This document shows, piece after piece, positions 25,423 to 32,915 of a stretch of 64,000 nucleotides of DNA. The notes beneath the pieces are model-generated. The model had not been told where the DNA came from. It worked only from the letters and a program-made list of their open reading frames with translations, and did not search any database. Both the position numbers and the translations under genes were made by a program. This stretch comes from Geobacter sp. AOG1 (GTDB lineage Bacteria > Desulfobacterota > Desulfuromonadia > Geobacterales > Geobacteraceae), in NCBI RefSeq assembly GCF_019972315.1, contig NZ_BLIZ01000001.1, positions 2,889,521 to 2,953,520 of the forward strand, written 5' to 3'. Each line of letters opens with the position of its first letter. Position 1 is the stretch's first letter.

Positions 25423-26982
25423 TCAGGAACCGCCCCCGGCATAAGGGTCAGCAGGCTGGGATGTCCCTTCTGTCACCTCGGGCAATGGAGTCCGGTTCTG
25501 TACTGCAAACACTTCGATGCCGGCCTTGGTTTCCAATGGGCAAACGTTCTCACAAATACCGCAGCCATTGCAGATTTCGTCCACAACATAGGGCTCCTTG
25601 ACTTTTTTGCGAATACCGTCCAGACCGACGGTTTCAACTTCCCGTGAGCGGATGGCTTTGCTGGGGATGGGGCAATGCTCCTCGCAGACAATGCAGTCGA
25701 CGCGTTTCGCAAACGGCAGGCAGTGGTTTTTATCAAGGACCGCCTTGCCAATCACCTCGCGTCGCTTCTGTTCCACCGGCAAGCGCGGTATTGCCCCGGT
25801 GGGACAGACCTGGCCGCACAGAGTGCAGTTGTACTCGCAATATCCCAGGCGCGGGATGACCAGTGGCGTATAGATACCTTCAATTCCGGCCTGGAAGGCC
25901 GCCGGGTAAAGTGCATTCTTCAGGCAGACTTTCATACACTCTCCGCAGCGGACGCATTTTTCTAGGAACTCGTCCTCACTGCGTACGCCGGGAGGACGCA
26001 GCAGGCGTGATTGTTTCTCCGGCGGGCGGAAACGGGCAGGAATCGCCAGCAACATACCCGCCGCCACCCCCCCCAGCAGCACCCTCCGCTCCGGCAACAA
26101 CGGCCCCATCCCGCGGTTTGGTGCAACAGCCAGGAATCTAATACGTTGATGCGGGCAACGCACCTGACATTCCAGGCAAAGAATACATTCCTCCTTGGCC
26201 AGAATGTCCCGGTCAAAAGTTGTCGGGCAGAGTTCGCGGCATTTCCCGCAATCGGCGCATAAACCGCCTGGTACACGCTTGAACAGGGAAAAACGTCCCA
26301 GCCATCCAAGGAGAGTGCCCAACGGGCAGAGATTGCGGCACCAGTTGCGCTCCTCGTATCGTTCCAGATATATGATGCCCACCAGGATTACCGTCGATAG
26401 GAATGCCAGCGGGTAGAGAGTCTCGCGGAAGGGAAGGATGCTGGAGTGCACCAGGTTCCAGGCCGGGGCAAGCACATCGCGACGTTCGCCGATCAGGTGG
26501 TAGAGTTCCACCCACCCCTTTCGAGCAAAGAGCCCCAGAAGCGGGTAGAAGAAGAAGGTCAACCCCCTCAGCAGGATGGCAAAAGGGTCCAGAAGTCCGG
26601 CAAGATTCAGGTTTAACAGGGCCGCCGCAAGTATCGGCACGAGCAGCCAGTATTTCAGGCTTCCCTTGAGTGCGGCAACCGGGGCGGTCTTGCGAATCCG
26701 GGACGTCACCAGATCAAGGGTCGTCCCCAACGGGCAGATCCAGCCGCAAAAGAAACGTCCAAGCAGCAGCGTTGCCAGCGTCATTAGCGCCGCGGGCAGA
26801 AGCAGGTGTGTCCAGGATTTGGCAGCCAACAGGTAGCTGAACAGCACCAGAGGATCAACCCGAAAAAAAGAGTTCACCGCCGCGTTGATCTCATCCTGAC
26901 CGCGGTACTCGGTTTGAACGAACAGTATGAGGAACAGCGCCAGGAATAAATATTGTACGATGCGTGCAGTAGTAAGTTTCAT
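25423..26982 (-). CDS. NapH/CcoG-like membrane iron-sulfur protein
   Basis: This 519-residue polytopic protein has about five TM helices in the first 240 residues. Between and after them lie many iron-sulfur motifs: CGWICPLG and CRNLCPLG in the membrane part, then CADCGKCRELCP, CILCLECQVRCP, CVRCGECMKVCL, CTLCGQVCP, CIVCEEHCP and CNGCGICENVCP. The arrangement is that of quinol-linked electron-transfer proteins of the NapH/MauN family with a NapG-like ferredoxin fused to the C-terminus. It may pass electrons between the quinone pool and a periplasmic partner not present here. I chose ATG 26982 (MKLTTARIV) since GGGAG lies 11 bases upstream; an in-frame GTG lies 12 bases earlier. Confidence 0.85.
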   Translation of the reverse strand: MKLTTARIVQYLFLALFLILFVQTEYRGQDEINAAVNSFFRVDPLVLFSYLLAAKSWTHLLLPAALMTLATLLLGRFFCGWICPLGTTLDLVTSRIRKTAPVAALKGSLKYWLLVPILAAALLNLNLAGLLDPFAILLRGLTFFFYPLLGLFARKGWVELYHLIGERRDVLAPAWNLVHSSILPFRETLYPLAFLSTVILVGIIYLERYEERNWCRNLCPLGTLLGWLGRFSLFKRVPGGLCADCGKCRELCPTTFDRDILAKEECILCLECQVRCPHQRIRFLAVAPNRGMGPLLPERRVLLGGVAAGMLLAIPARFRPPEKQSRLLRPPGVRSEDEFLEKCVRCGECMKVCLKNALYPAAFQAGIEGIYTPLVIPRLGYCEYNCTLCGQVCPTGAIPRLPVEQKRREVIGKAVLDKNHCLPFAKRVDCIVCEEHCPIPSKAIRSREVETVGLDGIRKKVKEPYVVDEICNGCGICENVCPLETKAGIEVFAVQNRTPLPEVTEGTSQPADPYAGGGS

Positions 26983-27341
26983 GCTAGACATCACTCCCTG
27001 TATTCTGAATCAAAACAGAGCCTGTTTTCGGCGTTCTGCAGCACCGTCATCGGCGACAGCAGTTTTCACAACTGACGGTAGCCGCTCCAATAGATGCAAC
27101 AAATGTCGCCGTGCGCAGAGTTGCAAAGACCATGTGCCCGATTTTTATCATAGCAGGTCAGCCACTCACCTTTCCAGTTTAATAGCACACGCGAAATACT
27201 CCGTACATGCCCAAGGTTTTGTAGCAATACCTTAATGCAGAACCGTAGCCAATTTTTCGCCCTATATTCTGATGGGGAACACAAACTTCAAAACAATAAA
27301 AAAGGACTTAACCGGTATCGGTTAAGTCCTTAATAATTTTT
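26983..27341. other. intergenic region with no gene found
   Basis: About 360 bp between the iron-sulfur gene and the first att site. Apart from the tRNA-Gly terminator at 27302-27331 no convincing frame, RNA gene or repeat is visible. It should contain the promoter of the minus-strand iron-sulfur gene. Confidence 0.5.
27302..27331 (-). terminator. ancestral tRNA-Gly terminator
   Basis: Perfect 12-bp stem AAGGACTTAACC (27302-27313) and GGTTAAGTCCTT (27320-27331), followed on the minus strand by a T run. It lies 10 bp beyond the leftmost att copy, where the original 3' end of tRNA-Gly would have been before the elements inserted. Confidence 0.8.
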
Positions 27342-27364
27342 TGGAGCGGGAAACGGGATTCGAA
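27342..27364. other. attachment site copy 1 (left end of element A)
   Basis: A 23-bp copy of the tRNA-Gly 3' end, beginning TGGAGCGGGAAACGGG and continuing ATTCGAA. It matches 34335-34357 and 40320-40342 exactly, then diverges (AGC here, CCC in the tRNA). Confidence 0.92.
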
Positions 27365-27485
27365 AGCTGCTTTTGAAGAATCCACAAAAGCTAAATTATC
27401 AATTATTTCAAGTAGCTGTACCTACATAACCCACCAGCCATAGTCCAAGATAATCCAGCAAAAGCTAGTCAAAGTCAAGCCGTTT

Positions 27486-27505
27486 GGTGAAAGCTGGGTG
27501 AAAGT
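27486..27505. promoter_or_regulatory. putative integrase arm-type sites, left end of element A
   Basis: GGTGAAAGCTGGGTGAAAGT contains two direct copies of GGTGAAAG(T/C). A similar pair (GTGAAAGTTTTGGTGAAAGT) lies at 34271-34290 near the right end. Paired direct repeats inside both ends of an element fit arm-type binding sites of a tyrosine recombinase. Confidence 0.5.
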
Positions 27506-27552
27506 ACTTATCCTCCTTATGAGATAGCTCGTAATGAAATAAATATTTGTCC

Positions 27553-28992
27553 TCACTTTATTAGTTGCTCCCATTGATTATGTAATAGCTTAAATAACTG
27601 GCTACCTTCAGAATTTTGATTTTCTCTCGCTAGGGCTATTATATCTTGATCGTCGAGTACAAGCATATATCCCCTTCCGTCTTTAGCAGTATCTATGCAT
27701 CTTTGATGTAAAAGTTTCTTATTTTCTATGGAACGACAAACAAGCATTCCTACTTTGCCTCTGCTTGGTGAAAATCTACCAGCTAATTGGTCAATTTCTG
27801 GATTCCCGACTTCTTTTCCATAATTTTTACATTCAATAAAGATCAAAGGGCATGGGTAATGTAACGCCAGCCAATAAAAAAAACCGCTTTTAGCCTCATT
27901 CGTATAAGTTATATCAATTCGCTTTCTACCATTGTGGATTTTATCTTGTTTCTTTGGATTACATAAAGAGGGATAAAATATAACAGAAAATATTTTTTCT
28001 ATTAAGTCTTCATATTTAGAAGCAGAATCATTTCCAACTGGTAACTGAGTCAGGGTCGCCAATAAGCCTTCTACGTCTGGTAACTCAATTCCTTCTAACT
28101 CTGAAAATTGCTCTTGTGTTAGTGGTATGGATGGTGAATTAGCCTTTTCTTGTCTATATTCATCAAGAATATGTGGTCTAGCGATAGTTTCCCTTACAAC
28201 AGCAAGTTTATCGCTTCCATACTTTCCAATAAGTGCCTTCTTAGTAACTCTTTTTTCACCACTGTTCAAAACTTCAACCAAGGAAGAATGTGCGTGTAAA
28301 TGCTCCTCTTGCATTTCGGGTAGGATATAATGTCTGTAATATTCATCAGATTGGAAACACAAACGATGCCGCACGAGTATTTTTGGAACTAAAATTACCT
28401 TGCCAAAGGTAGTCATAGGTAATTGTAGTAATGTTTCTTCCCACTCCTCTTTACCAGGATTCCAAATTGGGCCTGATGCGACACCGGGTGTTAATGGAAC
28501 GCCATAATAAATACACATATCTTGTGTGTATTTAATCAAGGGGCCACGTAGAATGTTGCATACAGCGTCTGAAATCATATCAGTACCGATTCCAGGGATA
28601 AGCAATGCAGCATCTTCCAAGTCTCTTAGGAGTCCAGTTACGCTGGCATTGCTTTTTGTCAGTGCGCCCCAAACACTTTTTGCAGACTCTTTACCAAAAC
28701 CATGTCCTCTTGATCTTCCACTGGAATATCCCAAATGAAACTCATTTCTTTCATTCAGAGAGGATAGATACACTTGTGCTTTATGGTGTTCTCCCTTATT
28801 TATAAGTCGCAGCACCGTCTCAAAAAAAGTTTGTAATAGAGATGCAAGTTCATTTCCCCAAGGTGACTCCAGTTTTTTTATTGCTACTGGTTCCAAGAAC
28901 ACGTTTATATCGGTGTCTAAGGGTACATCAACGAAGTCCAGAAAAGGTTGTGTTCTATTTAGACGAAAAAACTCTGAAAATTTCATTGACAT
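27553..28992 (-). CDS. PD-(D/E)xK restriction-endonuclease-like protein
   Basis: This 479-residue protein has an N-terminal domain (about residues 1-330) that I do not recognise; it begins with FSEFFRLNRTQPFLDFVDVP. A C-terminal nuclease core contains RKRIDITYTNEA (acidic residue of the first motif) and IFIECKNYGKE (the ExK motif), followed by EIDQLAGRFSPSRGKVGML, as in Mrr-like endonucleases. It probably cleaves DNA or RNA under some trigger. It lies 105 bp downstream of the two 38-residue proteins and the membrane protein on the same strand, in the cargo region of element A. The AT-rich composition suggests foreign origin. A defence role is likely but inferred from context. Confidence 0.75.
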   Translation of the reverse strand: MSMKFSEFFRLNRTQPFLDFVDVPLDTDINVFLEPVAIKKLESPWGNELASLLQTFFETVLRLINKGEHHKAQVYLSSLNERNEFHLGYSSGRSRGHGFGKESAKSVWGALTKSNASVTGLLRDLEDAALLIPGIGTDMISDAVCNILRGPLIKYTQDMCIYYGVPLTPGVASGPIWNPGKEEWEETLLQLPMTTFGKVILVPKILVRHRLCFQSDEYYRHYILPEMQEEHLHAHSSLVEVLNSGEKRVTKKALIGKYGSDKLAVVRETIARPHILDEYRQEKANSPSIPLTQEQFSELEGIELPDVEGLLATLTQLPVGNDSASKYEDLIEKIFSVIFYPSLCNPKKQDKIHNGRKRIDITYTNEAKSGFFYWLALHYPCPLIFIECKNYGKEVGNPEIDQLAGRFSPSRGKVGMLVCRSIENKKLLHQRCIDTAKDGRGYMLVLDDQDIIALARENQNSEGSQLFKLLHNQWEQLIK

Positions 28993-29097
28993 ATCCTAAA
29001 TATAAATTTTACCAAGTCACACATTTATTGTTATTTTCTGAGCTTATTGCATGATCTATTGTAAATAACATCAATATTAGGCCAACAAACGGTTTGA

Positions 29098-29214
29098 TCA
29101 CTTGCCTTTTTTCGGCGGAGGTGGGGGAAGCTTGTTCACTGGCGGCGTATAAGTATTCTTGATTACTGTCTTTTTTGTCGACGTTGGGGGTGTAGGTGTA
29201 GGCTTAACTGCCAT
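29098..29214 (-). CDS. 38-residue tail-module protein, copy 2
   Basis: A small protein beginning MAVKPTPTPPTSTKKTVI and ending YTPPVNKLPPPPPKKGK. It has its own strong ribosome-binding site (AAGAGGAG, 8 bases upstream on the minus strand). It is 38 residues long and colinear with the C-terminal 38 residues of the membrane protein at 29402 and with the neighbouring copy at 29250. It is Pro/Lys/Thr-rich, probably unstructured, with no signal peptide. Function unknown; see the finding on the tail module. Confidence 0.75.
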   Translation of the reverse strand: MAVKPTPTPPTSTKKTVIKNTYTPPVNKLPPPPPKKGK

Positions 29215-29249
29215 ATCTGACTCCTCTTAAGGATATGATATTAGTTTGA

Positions 29250-29366
29250 TTACTTGCCTTTCTTAGGCGGAGGTGGGGGAAGCTTGTTCACTGGCGGCGT
29301 ATAGCTTCCTCTGATTACTGTCTTTTTTGTCGACGTTGGTGGTGTAGGCGTAGACTTAACTGCCAT
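29250..29366 (-). CDS. 38-residue tail-module protein, copy 1
   Basis: It begins MAVKSTPTPPTSTKKTVIRG and ends SYTPPVNKLPPPPPKKGK. The ribosome-binding site AAAAGGAGA precedes the ATG with good spacing. It differs from the copy at 29098 at a few positions only (S/P at residue 5 and RGS/KNT around residues 19-21), and most codons are preserved, which supports translation of both. It lies between the membrane protein gene and the second copy, in one apparent operon. Confidence 0.75.
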   Translation of the reverse strand: MAVKSTPTPPTSTKKTVIRGSYTPPVNKLPPPPPKKGK

Positions 29367-29401
29367 GTCTGTCTCCTTTTAAGGTTTTGATCTTAGTTTG
29401 A

Positions 29402-30010
29402 TTACTTACCTTTCTTCGGCGGAGGTGGGGGCAGTTGGTTCACTGGTAGCGTATAGCTTCCTTTAATTCCATTTTCGCTCTTTTCTGTTGGCTTTAGGGC
29501 TGAAGACTTTGCTGCGACATCTATCTCCTTTTTTAGGAAAATGTTGATGGATGAAAATGCAAGGATACAAGTTATGCCAACATATAATGTGATCTGTGAC
29601 CAGCTATTATATTTGTTAGTTAGGTCAACATACTGATTAGTTGTGGCTGGTTCTTTCATCCCTGCCTCAACTAGTTTGGCTGGGTCTTCAGCTAAAAAAT
29701 ACTTGGCATACTGCTGATCTAAAATGCTGATTTGATCGCGTGTTGAGTTATGGCTTGAAGAAAGTGCACATAATTGAAAAATGATAGCTGCTAGGAGTAG
29801 AACCCAGCCTAGAACGAGAAGAAATAGTGTCCAAAATTGAGGATTTGATGCAATTTTTTCAATGAATGTAACTGAAAGCGCCAAGGCCCCCGTACTAATC
29901 GCTAGGACAGCTTTATCATATCTACCTGCCGCTTCGATGGAAGCAGCATCGAGTTTCTCTCGTTCTGCCGAGTATACTTCATAAAGTTTATTCTTGTAGT
30001 CGTCACTCAT
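29402..30010 (-). CDS. three-helix membrane protein with conserved PPPPPKKGK tail
   Basis: This 202-residue protein has a short cytoplasmic-type N-terminus (YEVYSAEREKLDAASIEAAG) and a hydrophobic stretch from about residue 31 to 50. A long TM helix (FLLVLGWVLLLAAIIFQLCAL, near 62-82) is followed by a polar loop and a third helix (TLYVGITCILAFSSINIFL, near 140-158). The C-terminal 38 residues match the free-standing proteins at 29250 and 29098, ending SYTLPVNQLPPPPPKKGK. No known domain is recognised. It is the first gene of the apparent minus-strand operon that ends with the nuclease. It might anchor a complex or act as a membrane effector, with the tail as interaction module; this is inference. 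Confidence 0.7.
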   Translation of the reverse strand: MSDDYKNKLYEVYSAEREKLDAASIEAAGRYDKAVLAISTGALALSVTFIEKIASNPQFWTLFLLVLGWVLLLAAIIFQLCALSSSHNSTRDQISILDQQYAKYFLAEDPAKLVEAGMKEPATTNQYVDLTNKYNSWSQITLYVGITCILAFSSINIFLKKEIDVAAKSSALKPTEKSENGIKGSYTLPVNQLPPPPPKKGK

Positions 30011-30094
30011 ATAAATTTTCTATTGATTAAACAAATGGTTATAGTCATATTCAGGTAGATAAAAGTAAGGGGCTCGAAGACTTTTTTTCAATCC

Positions 30095-30222
30095 CCGTTT
30101 CGGTAACTCAGGTGTTCCAATCCCAGCATACATCCCATCTGTTTACCTAGAATCCATTTGCTAACTTACGACATGTTGTAAACCCTTGATTAAATCTAGT
30201 CAACATTTTCCTAGGGGTATCC
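30095..30222 (+). promoter_or_regulatory. leader region shared by elements A and B
   Basis: Upstream of the first plus-strand gene. Blocks CCCCGTTTC(G/A)GTAAC, CTGTTTACCT and TTTGCTAACTTA...CATGTTGTAAACC recur in the same order at 36182-36275 of element B, although the cargo further upstream differs. It could hold the early promoter, a repressor operator or a replication signal. Confidence 0.65.
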
Positions 30223-31158
30223 ATGAAAGAACTGCGAAAATGGGCGAAGGACAAGCCAGACATCATCAAGATATTTGCTGCTCATCTGGTTTCTACTGTC
30301 CAGGGTATGGCTGAAGAGTTTAAGACCATCAAGCTTCGGCGCTTTGCCAGTCAAAAGTTCTCCCCGCCCCACCTTCCCTCTTGGTTTGCCATGTATCGTT
30401 CCCATAGAAAAACCGTCCAACAGGTTAAAGACATCTGGGCTGCGGTCTTTGGCAGAAATATTGTCGATTTCTTTTCCGGGCTCAGCGAAGAAGCGAAAAA
30501 GAAGAAGCGGGGAAATTCCATCTCCACTCAACCAACACAAAATGAATTGGATGCATCCGTAAAATTCCTACAAACCATGCTTTCAGCATCAGAAAAAGAG
30601 CTAGAGGATGAATTCAATAACGTATCCATCAAACAGGCTGCTAAAAGGAGGATGAGCAAGCTTATTGAGAAAAATCCGCTGGAGCTTGGTTTTTACCTTT
30701 TTGTGGCGGTTCCCTGCTGGGCACTCTATCGAATGTCACCTACTGCCTTATATCGTAAGGCCAGACAAGGAGATTTTGATGCTTTGGAAAAACTTCTCTG
30801 TTTAGATCAGCTCATGCTGCACGATCCAGCTATCGGCAAACAGATAATTGACTATCGTTTCAAGCATTCATCAAGCAAATACCGGAAACTTCTGGATGCC
30901 GCAACCAAGTCCCCGAAGGGAAGCGACTCCAGCAAAAACATCCTTCTCTCCCAGGTCGGCTTGATCTCCGCCATATCACACCTGACGACAAAACCTCTTA
31001 CCCCACAAGATTTGTTTGAACTTGTCCATGCATTTGACCAGGACAGCAAGAACAAGCTCCTTGACGACCTTCCCGAAAACTACGACGCATTGGCGCGTGC
31101 TCTATCCCCAGACCGGAACCTGTGGCGACAGTTATTACCCTCGGACAAAAATATGTGA
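30223..31158 (+). CDS. element-encoded conserved protein of unknown function (paralogue of 36310)
   Basis: This 311-residue protein opens MKELRKWAKDKPDIIKIFAA. A basic region follows, with HLPSWFAMYRSH near residue 47, then a helical middle, then a hydrophobic segment FYLFVAVPCWALYRMSP near residue 160 that may be membrane-associated. The C-terminal part contains LYRKARQGDFDALEKLLCLD and LHDPAIGKQI, slightly reminiscent of an ankyrin-like turn. The protein at 36310 in element B matches over the whole length in the same order. It is the first gene after the shared leader in both elements and immediately upstream of rep, so a role in replication, copy control or packaging is plausible. No known family is recognised. 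Confidence 0.7.
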   Translation: MKELRKWAKDKPDIIKIFAAHLVSTVQGMAEEFKTIKLRRFASQKFSPPHLPSWFAMYRSHRKTVQQVKDIWAAVFGRNIVDFFSGLSEEAKKKKRGNSISTQPTQNELDASVKFLQTMLSASEKELEDEFNNVSIKQAAKRRMSKLIEKNPLELGFYLFVAVPCWALYRMSPTALYRKARQGDFDALEKLLCLDQLMLHDPAIGKQIIDYRFKHSSSKYRKLLDAATKSPKGSDSSKNILLSQVGLISAISHLTTKPLTPQDLFELVHAFDQDSKNKLLDDLPENYDALARALSPDRNLWRQLLPSDKNM

Positions 31159-31195
31159 ATTCCGTGTCCGAGCCCCTTTCCTGACCTCGTTGCAT

Positions 31196-31220
31196 CCTGA
31201 GGAAAATTTATACCCTCAGG
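31196..31220 (+). promoter_or_regulatory. conserved hairpin next to the rep ribosome-binding site
   Basis: CCTGAGG (31196-31202) and CCTCAGG (31214-31220) form a stem ending at AGGAGG, 8-13 bases before the rep ATG. The same arrangement occurs at 37295-37319 in element B, so translational control of Rep by this hairpin is likely. Confidence 0.55.
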
Positions 31221-31227
31221 AGGCACT

Positions 31228-32400
31228 ATGGACACCAAAGAAGCACCTACCGACCAACCTTCCCAAACTGAAACAATCACCCCTCATGATCCTGGATCGC
31301 CGGACGGACTGGCTGTGGTTTCCAGCTCGGCTGGTACCACTGCCAGTCCGCCGGAACCGGAAAACCTACCGGAACATCAACCTACCCTCCCCGGTCTGGA
31401 AAGCTACTTCCCGCCTCCGCCTCTTGAATTTAATAATAGTTCGATAAGTCTGACAGAAGAGGCCAAAAACCTTCTCAAAAAATGGGAAGTGGAAAGCTCT
31501 TCGAGTCGAGGTGCCTGTATCAACATCTTTCCCAGTGGCGAGATCACCGGCGGCTTTTTCCGGACGGGTCGTCGATCACTCCCCAGGAAGAAAGAACGGA
31601 TCATCTCCCAGGAGTTCACCAGACAGGCACGAAAGACGATCAGGCGTGCTGTGGAGAGTGGCTTGACTACCTTTCGCCTGTTCATCACCCTGACCTTTGA
31701 TCCGAAACAGTCCCAACTTGATGAAGCGGGCCACGTGGATCAGTCGTGGGCCAAGGAGAAGTTCAAGCGGTTCCTCAATACGGTCAAAAAGAAGTATGAC
31801 CGGAAAGCAGAAAAGGCGGAAACGGCAAAGGACGAACTCAGCTACATCTGGACAGCCGAAATACAGGAATTGAACACCAAGAACATTCACTTCCACCTCC
31901 TGGTGGATCAACCCTTCATTCCCGTTCAATGGCTTGTCAAAATCTGGGGTCAGGCGGCAAACAGCGTCAACGTCAAGAGGATCACAAACCAGGAACACGC
32001 GGCAAAGTACATGCTCAAATACATGAGCAAGGGGCATTGCCCCATCGAAGGCAAACGCTATGGGATGACGCAAAACCTTCTGGCTCAGATACGCCCCCTA
32101 AAGCTTCGCTTTGCCGGTGAAAACAGGCGTGAAGCATTTAGAAAGGTCAAGCGTGAGTTCTATTGGGACATAGAGAACAGCGGCGGCAAGGTTACTGATT
32201 TCGGGTTCTCCATACCGGCACCGAGAAGATCAAGGGTATGGCGGGACAAGCGGGGCATAATCCGCGCCACCAAGGGGGTACCTAAGGAACTTTCCGAACG
32301 GTTCCTCCATGCCCTGGAGAAACCCATGAAGCGGATCGACTTCGAAGAGGACGTGGATGCGGCCCATCCTGATAACTCTTCCGATGATCTGCCGTTCTGA
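31228..32400 (+). CDS. HUH-type rolling-circle replication initiator
   Basis: This 390-residue protein has a flexible Pro/Ser/Thr-rich N-terminus (about 65 residues). The Rep core follows: FRLFITLTFDPKQ (motif I), NIHFHLLVD (motif II, the HUH metal-binding histidines) and, about 50 residues later, AAKYMLKYMSKGH (motif III with catalytic Tyr and Lys). It should nick one strand at the origin and start rolling-circle replication or strand transfer of the excised element. The start at 31228 follows AGGAGG at ideal spacing. Its first 40 residues resemble the N-terminus of the Rep in element B, while the catalytic cores belong to different families. Confidence 0.82.
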   Translation: MDTKEAPTDQPSQTETITPHDPGSPDGLAVVSSSAGTTASPPEPENLPEHQPTLPGLESYFPPPPLEFNNSSISLTEEAKNLLKKWEVESSSSRGACINIFPSGEITGGFFRTGRRSLPRKKERIISQEFTRQARKTIRRAVESGLTTFRLFITLTFDPKQSQLDEAGHVDQSWAKEKFKRFLNTVKKKYDRKAEKAETAKDELSYIWTAEIQELNTKNIHFHLLVDQPFIPVQWLVKIWGQAANSVNVKRITNQEHAAKYMLKYMSKGHCPIEGKRYGMTQNLLAQIRPLKLRFAGENRREAFRKVKREFYWDIENSGGKVTDFGFSIPAPRRSRVWRDKRGIIRATKGVPKELSERFLHALEKPMKRIDFEEDVDAAHPDNSSDDLPF

Positions 32401-32409
32401 GGGGGTCTT

Positions 32410-32571
32410 ATGTGCGAATATGACAGAGAGACTTCCCTTAAATCGTTAACCCCCCAGGAATTGGGACAGTACCGGGAATATCTTGGGCGATTACTCCAGG
32501 ATGGACGGCTCATGGAAGAGGATGCGGAAGAAGCGGCTTTCAATCGGGTAATCAATGAGAGGCTGCCATGA
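32410..32571 (+). CDS. small acidic protein between rep and xis-like gene
   Basis: This 53-residue protein begins MCEYDRETSLKSLTPQELGQ and contains LGRLLQDGRLMEEDAEEAA. Its stop codon overlaps the start of the next gene (ATGA). It is helical and acidic, and no family is recognised. Element B has no counterpart at this place. It may act as a regulator or as an anti-repressor partner of the HTH protein. Confidence 0.6.
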   Translation: MCEYDRETSLKSLTPQELGQYREYLGRLLQDGRLMEEDAEEAAFNRVINERLP

Positions 32572-32840
32572 ACGATCCCCTTTCTTCCTGCGAAATCCTG
32601 ACCGTGGAGCAACTTTCCGAACGGCTCCAGGTATCTAGGGCCACCCTCTTCACCTGGATGCAGAAAGGAATCCTCGCGCAAGGAAGGCATTACTTCAAGC
32701 GGGGGCGAATCCTCCGTTTTATCTGGAGTGCGGAAATGATCAGCGAACTTCTGGAGGGATCGACAGAGGCTAAACCGGTCAAGCCTTCTCCCGTACCGAT
32801 CCGGCAACAAAAATCCAACCCCATCAATTGGGAGTACTGA
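32568..32840 (+). CDS. HTH (MerR/excisionase-like) DNA-binding protein
   Basis: This 90-residue protein has an N-terminal winged-helix motif LTVEQLSERLQVSRATLFTW, then KGILAQGRHYFKRGRILRF, as in HTH_17/AlpA and excisionase proteins. It most likely directs excision with the downstream integrase or regulates it. It starts 4 bases before the stop of the 32410 gene and ends 75 bp before the integrase start. The tail after residue 65 is Pro/Gln-rich. The protein at 38600 in element B is its counterpart. Confidence 0.8.
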   Translation: MNDPLSSCEILTVEQLSERLQVSRATLFTWMQKGILAQGRHYFKRGRILRFIWSAEMISELLEGSTEAKPVKPSPVPIRQQKSNPINWEY

Positions 32841-32915
32841 AATGCGTTTTGAATTGTGTTATGTTTTCTTCGGACTATGGCAGGTGGGAATGTGGACAGC
32901 GGAATGGAGAACACC

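Larger units (their letters stand above)
29098..29553 (-). repeat. three tandem units of 152 bp, each encoding the tail module with its RBS
   Basis: The stop codons lie at 29098, 29250 and 29402, exactly 152 bp apart. Each unit holds a ribosome-binding site (or its remnant), about 38 codons ending PPPPPKKGK, and a short spacer with TTAGTTTGATTACTTGCC-like sequence. In the third unit the module is fused in frame to the membrane protein; there the sequence AAAAAGGAGATAGATG still resembles the RBS and start codon of the other two units, though the old ATG is out of frame. Confidence 0.9.

Noticed and set aside
27001-27300. Possible riboswitch or small RNA upstream of the iron-sulfur gene
   Set aside because: No recognisable GEMM, cobalamin or other conserved core; only weak helices by eye.
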